Assembly (NCBI GenBank): GCA_910585205.1
Contig: CAJUCC010000008.1
Location: forward strand, 11,038 to 75,037
Source of the DNA: an uncultured Lachnospiraceae bacterium
GTDB lineage: Bacteria; Bacillota; Clostridia; Lachnospirales; Lachnospiraceae
Reading direction: 5' to 3'
DNA length: 64,000 nucleotides
A program made the translations under genes and the position numbers. Position 1 is the stretch's first letter, and each line of letters opens with the position of its first letter. The notes beneath the pieces are model-generated. The model saw nothing but the letters and a program-made list of their open reading frames with translations, searched no databases and was not told the origin of the DNA. Positions 1-8,008 of the stretch are shown here, piece by piece.

Positions 1-1
1 G

Positions 2-1186
2 CTGATCGCGCTGCTGTTTAAGCCGAAGATGGGGCGTATCGGGCAGGAGGCGCGGGTGCGCCAGAGCCGGATGTATAACAGCATTATCCAGTCCATTATG
101 GGAATCAAGGATGTAAAGATATTTGCGAAAGAGGAGTCGTTTCTGGAAGAATACGAAAATAACGGCAGAAAGTTTTATGATCTCTCCAGAAGCCAGAAGG
201 TGCTCGGCAGTGCGCCGCGGCTGATTATCGAAGCCGTCTGCATCGGCGGGATACTGGCTTATCTGGGAGTGATGATCGCGCTCGGGCGCAGCGTCACAAG
301 CATGCTGCCGCAGCTGACCGCATTCGCCATGGCGGCCGTGCGGCTGATGCCCTGCGCGAACCGCATGAGCACATATCTGGCCAATATCGCTTACTATAAG
401 CCTACGCTGGATTTTGTATACGAAAATGTGGAAATGCCTCAGAATGTCAAAGCGGAATACAATCCGAAAACCGCCGACCGGGGCGGCGGGGAAAAGCTTC
501 CTTTTACTGAGGAAATCACGATCGAGCAGATCAGTTATCAATATCCGAATTCCGACAAAAAAATATTTGACCGGGCGGATATGCGGATTCCGATCGGGAA
601 ATCGGTGGGAATCGTGGGTAAATCCGGCGCGGGCAAGACGACGCTGGTCGATATTATGCTCGGCCTGCTGGACGCCCAGGAGGGACGCATTTTATGCGAC
701 GGAACGGATGTGCTGACCAACTACCGCGGGTGGCTGCACAATATCGGTTATATCCCGCAGTCCATCAATCTGATTGACGATACGATACGGGCCAATGTGG
801 CGTTCGGCATTCCGCGGGAGAAGGTGGACGAGCAGCGGGTGTGGGAGGTGTTGGAAGAAGCGCAGCTCACCTCGTTTGTAAAGGAACAGCCGGAGGGGCT
901 GGACACGGAAATCGGAGAACGGGGCATTCGCATGTCCGGCGGACAGCGGCAGCGTCTGGGGATAGCGAGAGCATTGTATCATGACCCGGAACTGCTCATA
1001 CTGGACGAGGCGACTTCGGCGCTGGACAACGATACGGAAGCGGCCATTATGGAAGCGATCAATAATTTCCACGGCAGAAAGACGATGCTGATTATTGCGC
1101 ACAGACTCAAGACGATCGAAAACTGTGATATGATATTTGCGGTCAGGGACGGCAGAATCGTGCAGGAGAAACAAAATGGACATTAA
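2..1186 (+). CDS. ABC exporter, PglK/MsbA-type lipid-oligosaccharide flippase (5' end cut off)
   Basis: This is the C-terminal part of an ABC exporter whose start lies left of the window; the frame is open from base 2. It ends the membrane domain (about residues 1-130) and carries a full nucleotide-binding domain: Walker A GKSGAGKTT near residue 206, signature SGGQRQR near 312, Walker B LLILDEATSAL near 335 and H-loop IIAHRL near 368. The GSAPR and FAMAA stretches of the last membrane helices match the second exporter at 55186-56982, so the two are paralogues. The family flips undecaprenyl-linked oligosaccharides across the membrane (PglK, WlaB) with ATP. The stop codon overlaps the next gene by 11 bases. 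The family call is firm; the glycan carried is inferred from context. Confidence 0.9.
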   Translation: MIALLFKPKMGRIGQEARVRQSRMYNSIIQSIMGIKDVKIFAKEESFLEEYENNGRKFYDLSRSQKVLGSAPRLIIEAVCIGGILAYLGVMIALGRSVTSMLPQLTAFAMAAVRLMPCANRMSTYLANIAYYKPTLDFVYENVEMPQNVKAEYNPKTADRGGGEKLPFTEEITIEQISYQYPNSDKKIFDRADMRIPIGKSVGIVGKSGAGKTTLVDIMLGLLDAQEGRILCDGTDVLTNYRGWLHNIGYIPQSINLIDDTIRANVAFGIPREKVDEQRVWEVLEEAQLTSFVKEQPEGLDTEIGERGIRMSGGQRQRLGIARALYHDPELLILDEATSALDNDTEAAIMEAINNFHGRKTMLIIAHRLKTIENCDMIFAVRDGRIVQEKQNGH

Positions 1187-2690
1187 TTTATTTTTTCAGG
1201 GCTATGATTCGGTGAACGGCTATCAGGCTTCGATTCTGGAAGAGATCGACCGGGCGGTGCACCTGCGGCGGTGTGTGCTTACGAGCCGGGACAATGATGG
1301 AAATGACAGATACGATCCGCAGAAATACGAAAAAGTCGATTATGATATGTGCGCCAATGCCAGATATGAATACTGTATGGACATGAATACGCTGCGCCCG
1401 CTTTCCCGGGAACTGCTGGCGGCCATGGAGCCCTATGAACCGACGGCAGTCAAAATGCTCTGCCGGATAACGGACTTTGATATTTTTACGTATGATGAAG
1501 CAAAACGGTTTTATCTGCACCATCTGCGCTTCTGGAATGATGTATTCGAGCGCAATGCCATAAATTTTGTGTTTCTGACCGGCATTCCCCATCATACGCA
1601 CGATTATGTGATTTATGCGCTGACGAAGGCGAAAAAAATCCCCATGTGTATTCTGGCGCCGACCCACCTGCCGCACTGGTGTTTTGTCGGAAACGATTTG
1701 TACCGGCTGTATGAACGGCTGGACAGCGCTTATGCAAGGGAGTGCGGCAACACACAGCCGGTGGAGCTGCCGGCGGATGTGGAGGAATATTATCAGGCGC
1801 TGCTGCGGGAAAACAAGCAGAAGAAAATGCAGGTTATGCTCGGTTCGGGCAGCAAAAAAGAACATGCGCGGAAAGAGAAACGACAGATTATGGGATATGT
1901 CATGCGGGACAAGATTGCGAAAAGACAACTCTCCCGCATCAAACACGGGATACTGGACTCCCTGCGCGGCGGCTGCACAGCGCCGCTGCGGAAAAATCTG
2001 CAGTGGATGAAGAAAGACGCCTATCATATCCGAAAGGTGCGTCATAAGCTGAAAGCCTGTGACAGGATAGCGGATTATGAAAAGACGGCCGTGATACCGG
2101 ACATGAAGCGGGAAAAATACGTGCTGTTTCTGCTTCATTTGCAGCCCGAGGCCACGACACTGCCGCAGGCGGGCGTATTTGCGGAGCAGGAATTGTGCGT
2201 GCAGCTTCTGGCTCCCGTTTTGAAGGAATATGGCATAAAGCTGTATGTAAAAGAGCATTTTGTACAGCCTTATCGCACGAAAAATTTTTACCGGGATCTG
2301 CGGCAGACGGATAATGTGACACTTGTCAGCAGCGATGTGGATTCGGTGGATCTGCTGGCGCACTGCGTGGCGGCGGCGACACCGGCCGGAACGGTTTCCA
2401 TCGAAGCCATTGCCAATGGCAGACCGGTCCTGGTGTTCGGCCATGGCGGCTTTGAGCATGGCCCCGGCATCTATCAGGTGGGCAATGAAGATGAATGCAG
2501 AGCGGCCGTTGCGGATATCCTGCAGGGCAGGGAAATTTCCGAGCAGGCGGTGCGGAATTACTTCAAAGCGTTTGCGGACAGCGCACTGTGCGTATATTCC
2601 CCCATCGAAGGGGCAGAGCCGGAACTGGTGGAAAAGAGCCGGCGGGAAATTGTGAATCTGGCAGTCAGAGAAATAAGAGGTGCGATATGA
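1176..2690 (+). CDS. Probable GT-B-like surface polysaccharide biosynthesis protein
   Basis: The protein has 504 residues, no membrane segment and no signal peptide. The ATG at 1176 follows AGGAGAA. The N-terminal half (about 1-200) and C-terminal half (about 310-504) look like separate alpha/beta domains joined by a very basic stretch near 215-310. The C-terminal half contains GTVSIEAIANGRPVLVFG near 405, which resembles the donor-site turn of KpsC/KpsS-like and other GT-B capsule transferases. I cannot name the sugar or the acceptor. It is translationally coupled to the flippase before it and, through an ATGA junction, to the LegB-like gene after it. A role in building the same lipid-linked glycan is therefore likely. 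A non-catalytic role is possible. Confidence 0.55.
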   Translation: MDINLFFQGYDSVNGYQASILEEIDRAVHLRRCVLTSRDNDGNDRYDPQKYEKVDYDMCANARYEYCMDMNTLRPLSRELLAAMEPYEPTAVKMLCRITDFDIFTYDEAKRFYLHHLRFWNDVFERNAINFVFLTGIPHHTHDYVIYALTKAKKIPMCILAPTHLPHWCFVGNDLYRLYERLDSAYARECGNTQPVELPADVEEYYQALLRENKQKKMQVMLGSGSKKEHARKEKRQIMGYVMRDKIAKRQLSRIKHGILDSLRGGCTAPLRKNLQWMKKDAYHIRKVRHKLKACDRIADYEKTAVIPDMKREKYVLFLLHLQPEATTLPQAGVFAEQELCVQLLAPVLKEYGIKLYVKEHFVQPYRTKNFYRDLRQTDNVTLVSSDVDSVDLLAHCVAAATPAGTVSIEAIANGRPVLVFGHGGFEHGPGIYQVGNEDECRAAVADILQGREISEQAVRNYFKAFADSALCVYSPIEGAEPELVEKSRREIVNLAVREIRGAI

Positions 2691-3667
2691 AAAAAGTTTT
2701 GGTAACGGGTGCGGACGGCTTTATCGGCAGTCATCTGGTGGAACACCTGATGCGGAAAGGCTATGAAGTCAAGGCATTTACGTATTATAATTCATTTAAT
2801 ACATGGGGGTGGCTGGATACCTTCCCCCAGGAAACGCTGCGGGAAATCGAAATTTTCCAGGGGGACATCCGGGATCCCAACGGTGTGCGGGAGGCAATGA
2901 AAGGTGTGGACGGCGTATTTCATCTGGCGGCGCTGATCGCCATTCCGTTCAGTTATCATTCGCCGGATTCTTATGTGGATACGAATATCAAGGGAACGCT
3001 GAATGTGCTGCAGGCGGCACGCGATCTGGAGCCGGAACGCGTTTTGGTGACATCCACGTCGGAGGTATACGGCACGGCGCAGTATGTGCCGATCGACGAG
3101 AAGCATCCGTATCAGGGGCAGTCGCCGTACTCCGCGACAAAGATCGGCGCAGACAGGCTGGCGGAAAGCTTTTACCGGAGCTTTCATCTGCCGGTGACGA
3201 TCGTGCGGCCGTTTAATACATTCGGCCCCAGACAGTCGGCGCGCGCCGTGATACCGACGATCGTGACGCAGCTTCTGGCAGGGAAAGAAACCATTCAGCT
3301 CGGTTCCCTGACGCCCACGCGGGATTTTAACTATGTCAAAGATACGGTGAACGGATTTTATGAGATTGCCGTGTCCGGGCGGACGATCGGCGAGGAGATC
3401 AATATCGCCACGCAGCGCGAGATCACCATCGGCGATCTGGCAAATGAGTTAATCAGGCAGATCAATCCCGCCGCGCAGATTGTCTGCGACACGCAGCGTA
3501 CACGGCCGGAAAAGAGCGAAGTCAACCGGCTGCTCGGCAGCAATGAGAAGATAAAACGTCTGACAAAATGGACGCCGCAGTATACGTTTGAAGAAGGGCT
3601 GGCGGAGACAATCGCATGGATCCGGGAGCATATGGACAGCTATAAGACCGATATTTATAATCTATAA
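2687..3667 (+). CDS. legB: LegB-like NDP-hexosamine 4,6-dehydratase (extended SDR)
   Basis: A 326-residue extended short-chain dehydrogenase. The NAD-binding motif TGADGFIG is at 7-14, TSTSEVYG at 122-129 and the catalytic YSATK at 148-152. The sequence, including NSFNTWGWLD near residue 36 and PFNTFGPRQSARAVIPT, closely resembles the LegB group, which converts GDP-GlcNAc to the 4-keto-6-deoxy sugar in legionaminic acid synthesis. The ATG overlaps the previous stop as ATGA. It is followed at 14 bases by a CBS-domain nucleotidyltransferase like PtmE, which makes the GDP-amino sugar in Campylobacter. That pairing supports a GDP-linked rather than UDP- or dTDP-linked substrate. No LegC-type aminotransferase follows, so the end product may differ from legionaminic acid. 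Family certain, exact substrate inferred. Confidence 0.82.
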   Translation: MKKVLVTGADGFIGSHLVEHLMRKGYEVKAFTYYNSFNTWGWLDTFPQETLREIEIFQGDIRDPNGVREAMKGVDGVFHLAALIAIPFSYHSPDSYVDTNIKGTLNVLQAARDLEPERVLVTSTSEVYGTAQYVPIDEKHPYQGQSPYSATKIGADRLAESFYRSFHLPVTIVRPFNTFGPRQSARAVIPTIVTQLLAGKETIQLGSLTPTRDFNYVKDTVNGFYEIAVSGRTIGEEINIATQREITIGDLANELIRQINPAAQIVCDTQRTRPEKSEVNRLLGSNEKIKRLTKWTPQYTFEEGLAETIAWIREHMDSYKTDIYNL

Positions 3668-3681
3668 CCCGGGAGATTACT

Positions 3682-4746
3682 ATGAACGAAAAGACCGCAA
3701 AACTCTGCATTCCACCGACATTTTCCATTCTGGAAGCGATCAAGGTGCTGGATGAAACACATGAACGGATTGTCCTGATCGTGGAAGGCGGTATCCTTCT
3801 GGGCGTATTAACCGACAGTGATGTCAGAAAGTGGATACTGAAAAACGGAGATATGGCGGAAACGGTGACGGAAGTGATGACCAGACAGCCGATCAGTGTT
3901 ACGGGGGAAAACCGCGGCCTCGCGATGCGGCTGATGCAGCAGCATGGGATCGACGCAATCCCGGTGCTGGACGAGGGCGGCCGTCTGCTGGACATTCAGT
4001 TCCGCTATGAGACACCGGAAAAAAAGAAGCATTCCGGGGAAAAGACGACGGCTCCGGTCGTAATTATGGCGGGCGGAAAAGGCACCCGGTTACTGCCGTA
4101 TACACAGGTGCTTCCCAAACCGCTGCTGCCGATCGGGAATACGACCATTCTGGAGCAGGTGATCGACACGTTTCGGGATGCGGGATGCGATCGCTTTTAT
4201 GTGTCCATTCATTATAAAAAGAATCTGATCAAAGCATATTTTCAGGATCTGCATCCCTCCTATGAGGTAAATTATGTGGAGGAGGGGCAGTTCCTTGGGA
4301 CGGCGGGGAGCCTGTATCTGGTCCGGGACCGGATCCGGGAACCGTTTTTTGTCAGCAACTGTGATATTCTGCTCGATGTGGATTACGGAAAGGTTATGAG
4401 ATTTCACCGTGAAAATGCCAATGCCATTACGCTGATTACGTCGCTGAAAAATTATACCATTCCCTATGGGGTCGTCAATATCGATGGGGACGGACAGGTG
4501 GAAAGCCTTTCGGAAAAGCCGGAGATGAGCTTCCTCGTCAATACGGGTGTCTATGTTCTGAACCCGGAAGTGCTGAGCCTGATTCCCGGGGAGACATTTA
4601 TGCATATTACCGACCTGATACAGATCTGCCTTGACCGTGGGGATAAAGTGGGGGTATATCCGGTGACAGAGAAAGCATGGGAAGATATGGGCGAGTTCGG
4701 AAGCCTGGAGGAGATGCTGAAGAAAAGGGGAATCTGTTTTGAATAA
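3682..4746 (+). CDS. CBS-domain sugar-phosphate nucleotidyltransferase (PtmE-like)
   Basis: A 354-residue protein in two parts. Residues about 10-120 form a pair of CBS repeats (EAIKVLDETHERIVLIV, then TEVMTRQPISV and MQQHGIDAIPVLD). Residues about 124-354 form a nucleotidyltransferase with VVIMAGGKGTRL at 126-137, the PLLPIGN stretch and NCDILLDVDY as the metal-binding segment. The architecture matches PtmE, which makes GDP-glucosamine for legionaminic acid in Campylobacter. CBS pairs usually bind adenine nucleotides, so allosteric control is plausible. It lies directly after the LegB-like dehydratase, and a good GGGAG site precedes the ATG. Confidence in the nucleotidyltransferase class is high. 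The GDP-amino sugar assignment is by analogy; GTP versus CTP or UTP cannot be read from sequence. Confidence 0.82.
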   Translation: MNEKTAKLCIPPTFSILEAIKVLDETHERIVLIVEGGILLGVLTDSDVRKWILKNGDMAETVTEVMTRQPISVTGENRGLAMRLMQQHGIDAIPVLDEGGRLLDIQFRYETPEKKKHSGEKTTAPVVIMAGGKGTRLLPYTQVLPKPLLPIGNTTILEQVIDTFRDAGCDRFYVSIHYKKNLIKAYFQDLHPSYEVNYVEEGQFLGTAGSLYLVRDRIREPFFVSNCDILLDVDYGKVMRFHRENANAITLITSLKNYTIPYGVVNIDGDGQVESLSEKPEMSFLVNTGVYVLNPEVLSLIPGETFMHITDLIQICLDRGDKVGVYPVTEKAWEDMGEFGSLEEMLKKRGICFE

Positions 4747-4771
4747 GGAAGAGGCGCTTCGGAGGGAATAG

Positions 4772-5269
4772 ATGGACTATGAAAAATACATAGAGAAAGA
4801 CATTCTGGAAAAGTATGAATTTTATAACTACGGACATGCTCTGGAGATTTTATGTGATGCTTTTCCGGCGGAATGGAAGGAACTGCAGGACTGCCTGCGG
4901 CGTCTGCGGCTGACATTGGCCGATTTGAAGAAAGCGGGCGGAAACGAATCGCCGATCCCCAAAAAGTTTGATGAAGTATTATATCCGTATGGGTGGCGGG
5001 AGATACGGATCAGCAAGGATCAAACATTCGACCGTGATCTGCTGGCGATGAAGCGTGAGCACAGCCAGAAGCCGGACGAGATCATTCCCATTATTGAAGC
5101 CTGCAGTCAGGGACCGCGGATCGAACTTTTTGCGCGCGGTGTGCGTCAGGGATGGGATATGTGGGGAAACCAGGCAACCGCGGATTATGAGCCGACATGG
5201 GATACGTATGCGAATCATACGACAGCGCAAGCGGAACAATGTTGCAATGAAAACAGCAGTGCAGGATAA
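4772..5269 (+). pseudogene. Chimeric remnant of a restriction-modification pair (BglII/BstYI-like endonuclease fused to MT-A70-like methylase tail)
   Basis: The 165-residue frame has an intact ATG and a strong CGGAGGG site, but its content is composite. Residues 1-80 resemble the N-terminal part of BglII/BstYI-type endonucleases (YNYGHALEIL, then GGNESPIPKKFDE and GWREI). Residues 81-91, SKDQTFDRDLL, resemble the stretch just after the catalytic E-x-K of such enzymes; the core between appears deleted. From residue 94 on the sequence changes to the C-terminal signature of MT-A70 adenine methyltransferases: KREHSQKPDE, PRIELFAR at 115-122 and GWDMWGNQ at 127-134. The methylase DPPW motif and SAM site are absent, so neither activity is expected. 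An in-frame deletion across an adjacent R and M gene explains it best. Domain recognition is from memory of these families and untested. Confidence 0.6.
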
Positions 5270-5288
5270 AATAAAGGCAGGGAACCAA

Positions 5289-6149
5289 GTGGAAAAAAAG
5301 ATTCTGGTAACGGGGGCAGGCGGTTTCATCGGGCGTGCGCTTGTCTCTTATCTGAAACGGAGAGGGGAATCGGTACGCGGCGTATCTTCTGGTGAGCTGG
5401 ATGTGGCGGACCGGAAAATGGTGGAAGGGTTTTCCCTGGCGTCAATCGGGCATGTGGTGCATCTGGCGGGTAAGACGTTTGTGCCGCGCAGCTGGGAGGA
5501 GCCGGGAGAATTTCTGGAGACAAATATGGCGGGAACGCTGCACATGCTGGAAGCGTGCAGGAGGCACGATGTCCCCATGACCTATATCAGCGCATATATC
5601 TACGGACAGCCGGAGCGTATTCCGATTCGGGAGACGGATCCGATCCGTCCGAACAATCCGTATGCGAAATCAAAATATATGGCGGAGGAACTCTGTGCCT
5701 TTTATGCGCAGCAGTTCGGCGTGCGGGTGAGTATTATCCGGCCGTTTAATGTGTATGGCGCGGGGCAGAAACGGGACTTTCTGATTCCGCAGATTATCGG
5801 ACAGGCTATGGAGGAAGAATGCATCCGGGTGATGGATCTGGCGCCGAAACGGGATTACATTTATCTGGACGATCTGTTGGAAGCCATTTTCCTGACAGTA
5901 AAAAATGTGCAGGATTATGACGTATTCAATATCGGCTCGGGCATTTCCCATTCGGTGGGGGAAGTGATTGAAACGGTGCAGCGGATTTTGGGCACGGATA
6001 AGCCGGTGGAATGCAGAAACGAAACACGGCGCAATGAGATGAATAACGTGGTGGCGGATATTTCTCATGCGGAAAGCGTATTGGGCTGGCATCCTTCCCA
6101 TACATTGGAGCAGGGACTGACAGTCATGACGGAAACGTACAGGGCGTGA
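5289..6149 (+). CDS. NAD-dependent epimerase/dehydratase family protein (extended SDR, probable 4-ketosugar reductase)
   Basis: Starting at the GTG at 5289 (AAGGCAGGG upstream, 6 bases away) the protein has 286 residues and the Rossmann motif TGAGGFIG falls at 8-15, as usual for the family. An in-frame ATG at 5247 would add 14 residues overlapping the remnant gene. The catalytic set is Ser101 (YISAYIYG) with YAKSK at 125-129, and VNRP-type IIRPFNVYG follows. SDRs of this kind reduce or epimerise NDP-4-keto-6-deoxy sugars (GDP-6-deoxy-lyxo-hexulose reductases, for example). Between the LegB-like dehydratase and the NeuB-family synthase, it most likely reduces the 4-keto group, which would replace the aminotransferase step of the legionaminic pathway. 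That role is inference; the SDR call is solid. Confidence 0.8.
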   Translation: MEKKILVTGAGGFIGRALVSYLKRRGESVRGVSSGELDVADRKMVEGFSLASIGHVVHLAGKTFVPRSWEEPGEFLETNMAGTLHMLEACRRHDVPMTYISAYIYGQPERIPIRETDPIRPNNPYAKSKYMAEELCAFYAQQFGVRVSIIRPFNVYGAGQKRDFLIPQIIGQAMEEECIRVMDLAPKRDYIYLDDLLEAIFLTVKNVQDYDVFNIGSGISHSVGEVIETVQRILGTDKPVECRNETRRNEMNNVVADISHAESVLGWHPSHTLEQGLTVMTETYRA

Positions 6150-6190
6150 AAACAAAAATAGTGACATGATTGTCAGAAAGGGGACGGCAT

Positions 6191-7201
6191 ATGAACCGGA
6201 ACAGACATAAAATTTATATCGTGGCGGAGATCGGCGGGAACTTTACGACGTTTGAACAGGCGGTGCGCCTGATCGACGCGGCAAAGGCATGCGGCGTGGA
6301 CGCGGTGAAGCTGCAGACATACCGGGCAGAAACACTGTCCAGCAAAAAAGCAATATTTGACATGGAAAATACGGGTGTGACGTCACAGTTTGAATTGTTT
6401 GACGAATATGCGATCGGAGAAGATCTGCACCGGAAAGTATTTGCCTGTGCCAGAGAGAAAGGACTGGATATTTTTTCTTCGCCGTCGCATAAAAGCGATG
6501 TGGATCTGCTGGAACGACTTGGCTGTGATGCCTATAAGACCGGTTCGGACGATGCGGCGAATCTGCCGCTGCTTCGCTATATCGCTTCCAAAGGCAAGCC
6601 GGTGATCTATGCCACGGGAATGTGCACACTGGAAGAAGTGCGGGAGGCCGTTGACGCCATGCTGGCGGAGGGCAACAGCCGGATTACCATTCTCCATGCC
6701 ATTACCGCATATCCGACCCATCCCGAAGATGTCAATCTGCGCGCCATTCAGACATTGCGTGATGCCTTTCCGCGCCTGACAGTCGGCTATTCCGATCATA
6801 CAATGGGAACGACGGCCTGTATCTGCGCCGCCGCCATGGGCGCGCAAATGCTGGAGAAACATTTTACCTGTGATAAGCGGGCGGACGGTCCCGATCATAT
6901 GCACTCCGCGGATCCGGATGAAATGCGGGCCATCGTGGACGCCGTGCGGACATTCGAGATAATGCGGGGACATGGAATCAAGATGCCTGCCGAAGCCGAA
7001 CGGACTACAAGGCGGAATAACCGCAAAAGCATCGTACTTTGCCGGGACGTGAAAGCAGGCGAGCGGATTGATGCTCAGGCGGTGGATATAAAGAGACCGG
7101 GATACGGGATTGCACCGAAGTTTCTCGAACAGATAATGGGGAGACGGGCGGCGCGGGATCTGGAAAAAGAGGATGTTTTGCGGTGGGAGGATCTTGCATA
7201 G
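6191..7201 (+). CDS. N-acetylneuraminate synthase (NeuB/SpsE) family protein
   Basis: A 336-residue protein with the NeuB TIM barrel (about 8-265) and a C-terminal SAF antifreeze-like domain (about 275-336, RKSIVLCRDVKAGERI to VLRWEDL). The family condenses PEP with a 2-acetamido sugar to make a nonulosonic acid. Conserved features are VAEIG at 11-15, VKLQTY near 40, KTGSDD, YSDHT and GPDHMHSADPDEM near the C-terminal end of the barrel. The usual AEIGxNHxG stretch reads AEIGGNFTTFEQA, so the family His and Gly of that loop are missing, which marks a divergent subgroup. ATG 6191 is chosen because AAAGGGGA lies 6 bases upstream; an upstream TTG is less likely. It is followed by cytidylyltransferase and PseG-like genes, as in the sps and pse loci. 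Confidence 0.82.
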   Translation: MNRNRHKIYIVAEIGGNFTTFEQAVRLIDAAKACGVDAVKLQTYRAETLSSKKAIFDMENTGVTSQFELFDEYAIGEDLHRKVFACAREKGLDIFSSPSHKSDVDLLERLGCDAYKTGSDDAANLPLLRYIASKGKPVIYATGMCTLEEVREAVDAMLAEGNSRITILHAITAYPTHPEDVNLRAIQTLRDAFPRLTVGYSDHTMGTTACICAAAMGAQMLEKHFTCDKRADGPDHMHSADPDEMRAIVDAVRTFEIMRGHGIKMPAEAERTTRRNNRKSIVLCRDVKAGERIDAQAVDIKRPGYGIAPKFLEQIMGRRAARDLEKEDVLRWEDLA

Positions 7202-7355
7202 AAAAGGGTTGTGTTTTTGCCTTCTGCCCGACAGGCATTCCCCGCCGGAGCCGGACTGCGGACATAAGAATTTCTAAATGTTCCGGCAGAGGCGGTGCCT
7301 GTACTGCCGGAGACAATTTATTTCATATATAAATTTCATAAAAGGAGGAAACCAT
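7202..7355 (+). promoter_or_regulatory. 154-base gap with a strong stem-loop (7283-7310)
   Basis: This is the widest gap in an otherwise tightly packed block. At 7283-7310 the sequence folds as a stem CCGGCAG/CTGCCGG closed over an inner stem AGGC/GCCT with a GGT loop and a GTA bulge. No T-run follows it, so it is not a typical intrinsic terminator. An AAAGGAGG site follows 35 bases later, directly before the deacetylase ATG. It could be an RNA processing or stability element or an attenuator. I see no convincing -35/-10 pair and no small gene here. Confidence 0.4.
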
Positions 7356-7985
7356 ATGAATATACTTGCAATCGGCGCTCACTTTGACGATATTGAACTG
7401 GGCTGCAGCGGCAGTCTGAAAAAGCATGTGGACCGGGGAGACAGGGTAATCCTCTATGTGGCTACGAAATCAGGATTTGTCAGCCCGGAGCAGAAAAAGG
7501 TGCGGGATGATGACGAGGCGATGGCGGAAGGCCGGGCGGCGGCGGCCCTGATCGGCGGTGAGCTGGTGTGCGGCGGATTCGATACGCTGTATCTGGAGTT
7601 TACGGATGATCTGAATGCGCAGCTTGTACGGTTGATCGAAAAGGAAAAGATCGATCTGATCTATACACATTATAAAGAGGATGTGCATCACGATCATGCG
7701 GCGCTTGCGCGCGCCAGTCTCCATGCGGGGCGGCATGTTCCGCGGATGCTTGCATATCACAGCAACTATTACCAGTCGGATGTGCGGTTTACTCCTGATT
7801 TTTACGTGGATATTTCGGATACGTGGGAGACAAAGGAAGCGGTAATCCGGGCGCACAGGTCGGAATATGAACGGGTCGGCGATACGTGGATTACCTATTT
7901 CAAAAAAGAGGCATTGAATAACGGCTATGTCTGCGGCGTCAGAATGGCGGAAGGATTCCGCTGTATCAAATGGCTGGCGCAGTAG
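7356..7985 (+). CDS. PIG-L family N-deacetylase
   Basis: A 209-residue zinc-dependent deacetylase of the PIG-L/LmbE family. The metal motif AHFDD lies at 8-12 (usual form AHPDD) and the third ligand region HHDH at 111-114. The enzymes remove N-acetyl groups from GlcNAc-type sugars, nucleotide sugars or lipid-linked sugars. The ATG at 7356 has a perfect AAAGGAGG site 8 bases upstream. In C. jejuni and other loci, proteins of this family sit in nonulosonate or flagellin-glycan clusters. Here it lies between the NeuB-family synthase and the SpsF-like cytidylyltransferase, so it may deacetylate the amino group of the nonulosonate or its precursor. A different acyl group could then be attached. 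The substrate is inferred; family membership is clear. Confidence 0.87.
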   Translation: MNILAIGAHFDDIELGCSGSLKKHVDRGDRVILYVATKSGFVSPEQKKVRDDDEAMAEGRAAAALIGGELVCGGFDTLYLEFTDDLNAQLVRLIEKEKIDLIYTHYKEDVHHDHAALARASLHAGRHVPRMLAYHSNYYQSDVRFTPDFYVDISDTWETKEAVIRAHRSEYERVGDTWITYFKKEALNNGYVCGVRMAEGFRCIKWLAQ

Positions 7986-8008
7986 AGGCGGATAAAGAGG
8001 GGACGGTT

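Noticed and set aside
1188..2459. 423-codon open frame on the - strand
   Set aside because: It is fully antisense to the 1176-2690 gene, has no ribosome site, no recognisable domain and a His/Arg/Gln-rich composition typical of a shadow frame.
5055..5288. Longer upstream start for the SDR gene
   Set aside because: The extra residues run inside the methylase-like remnant in another frame and would displace the Rossmann motif far from the N-terminus. GTG 5289 or ATG 5247 fit better.
7283..7310. Intrinsic terminator
   Set aside because: The stem is good but no T-run follows, and the next gene belongs to the same pathway.
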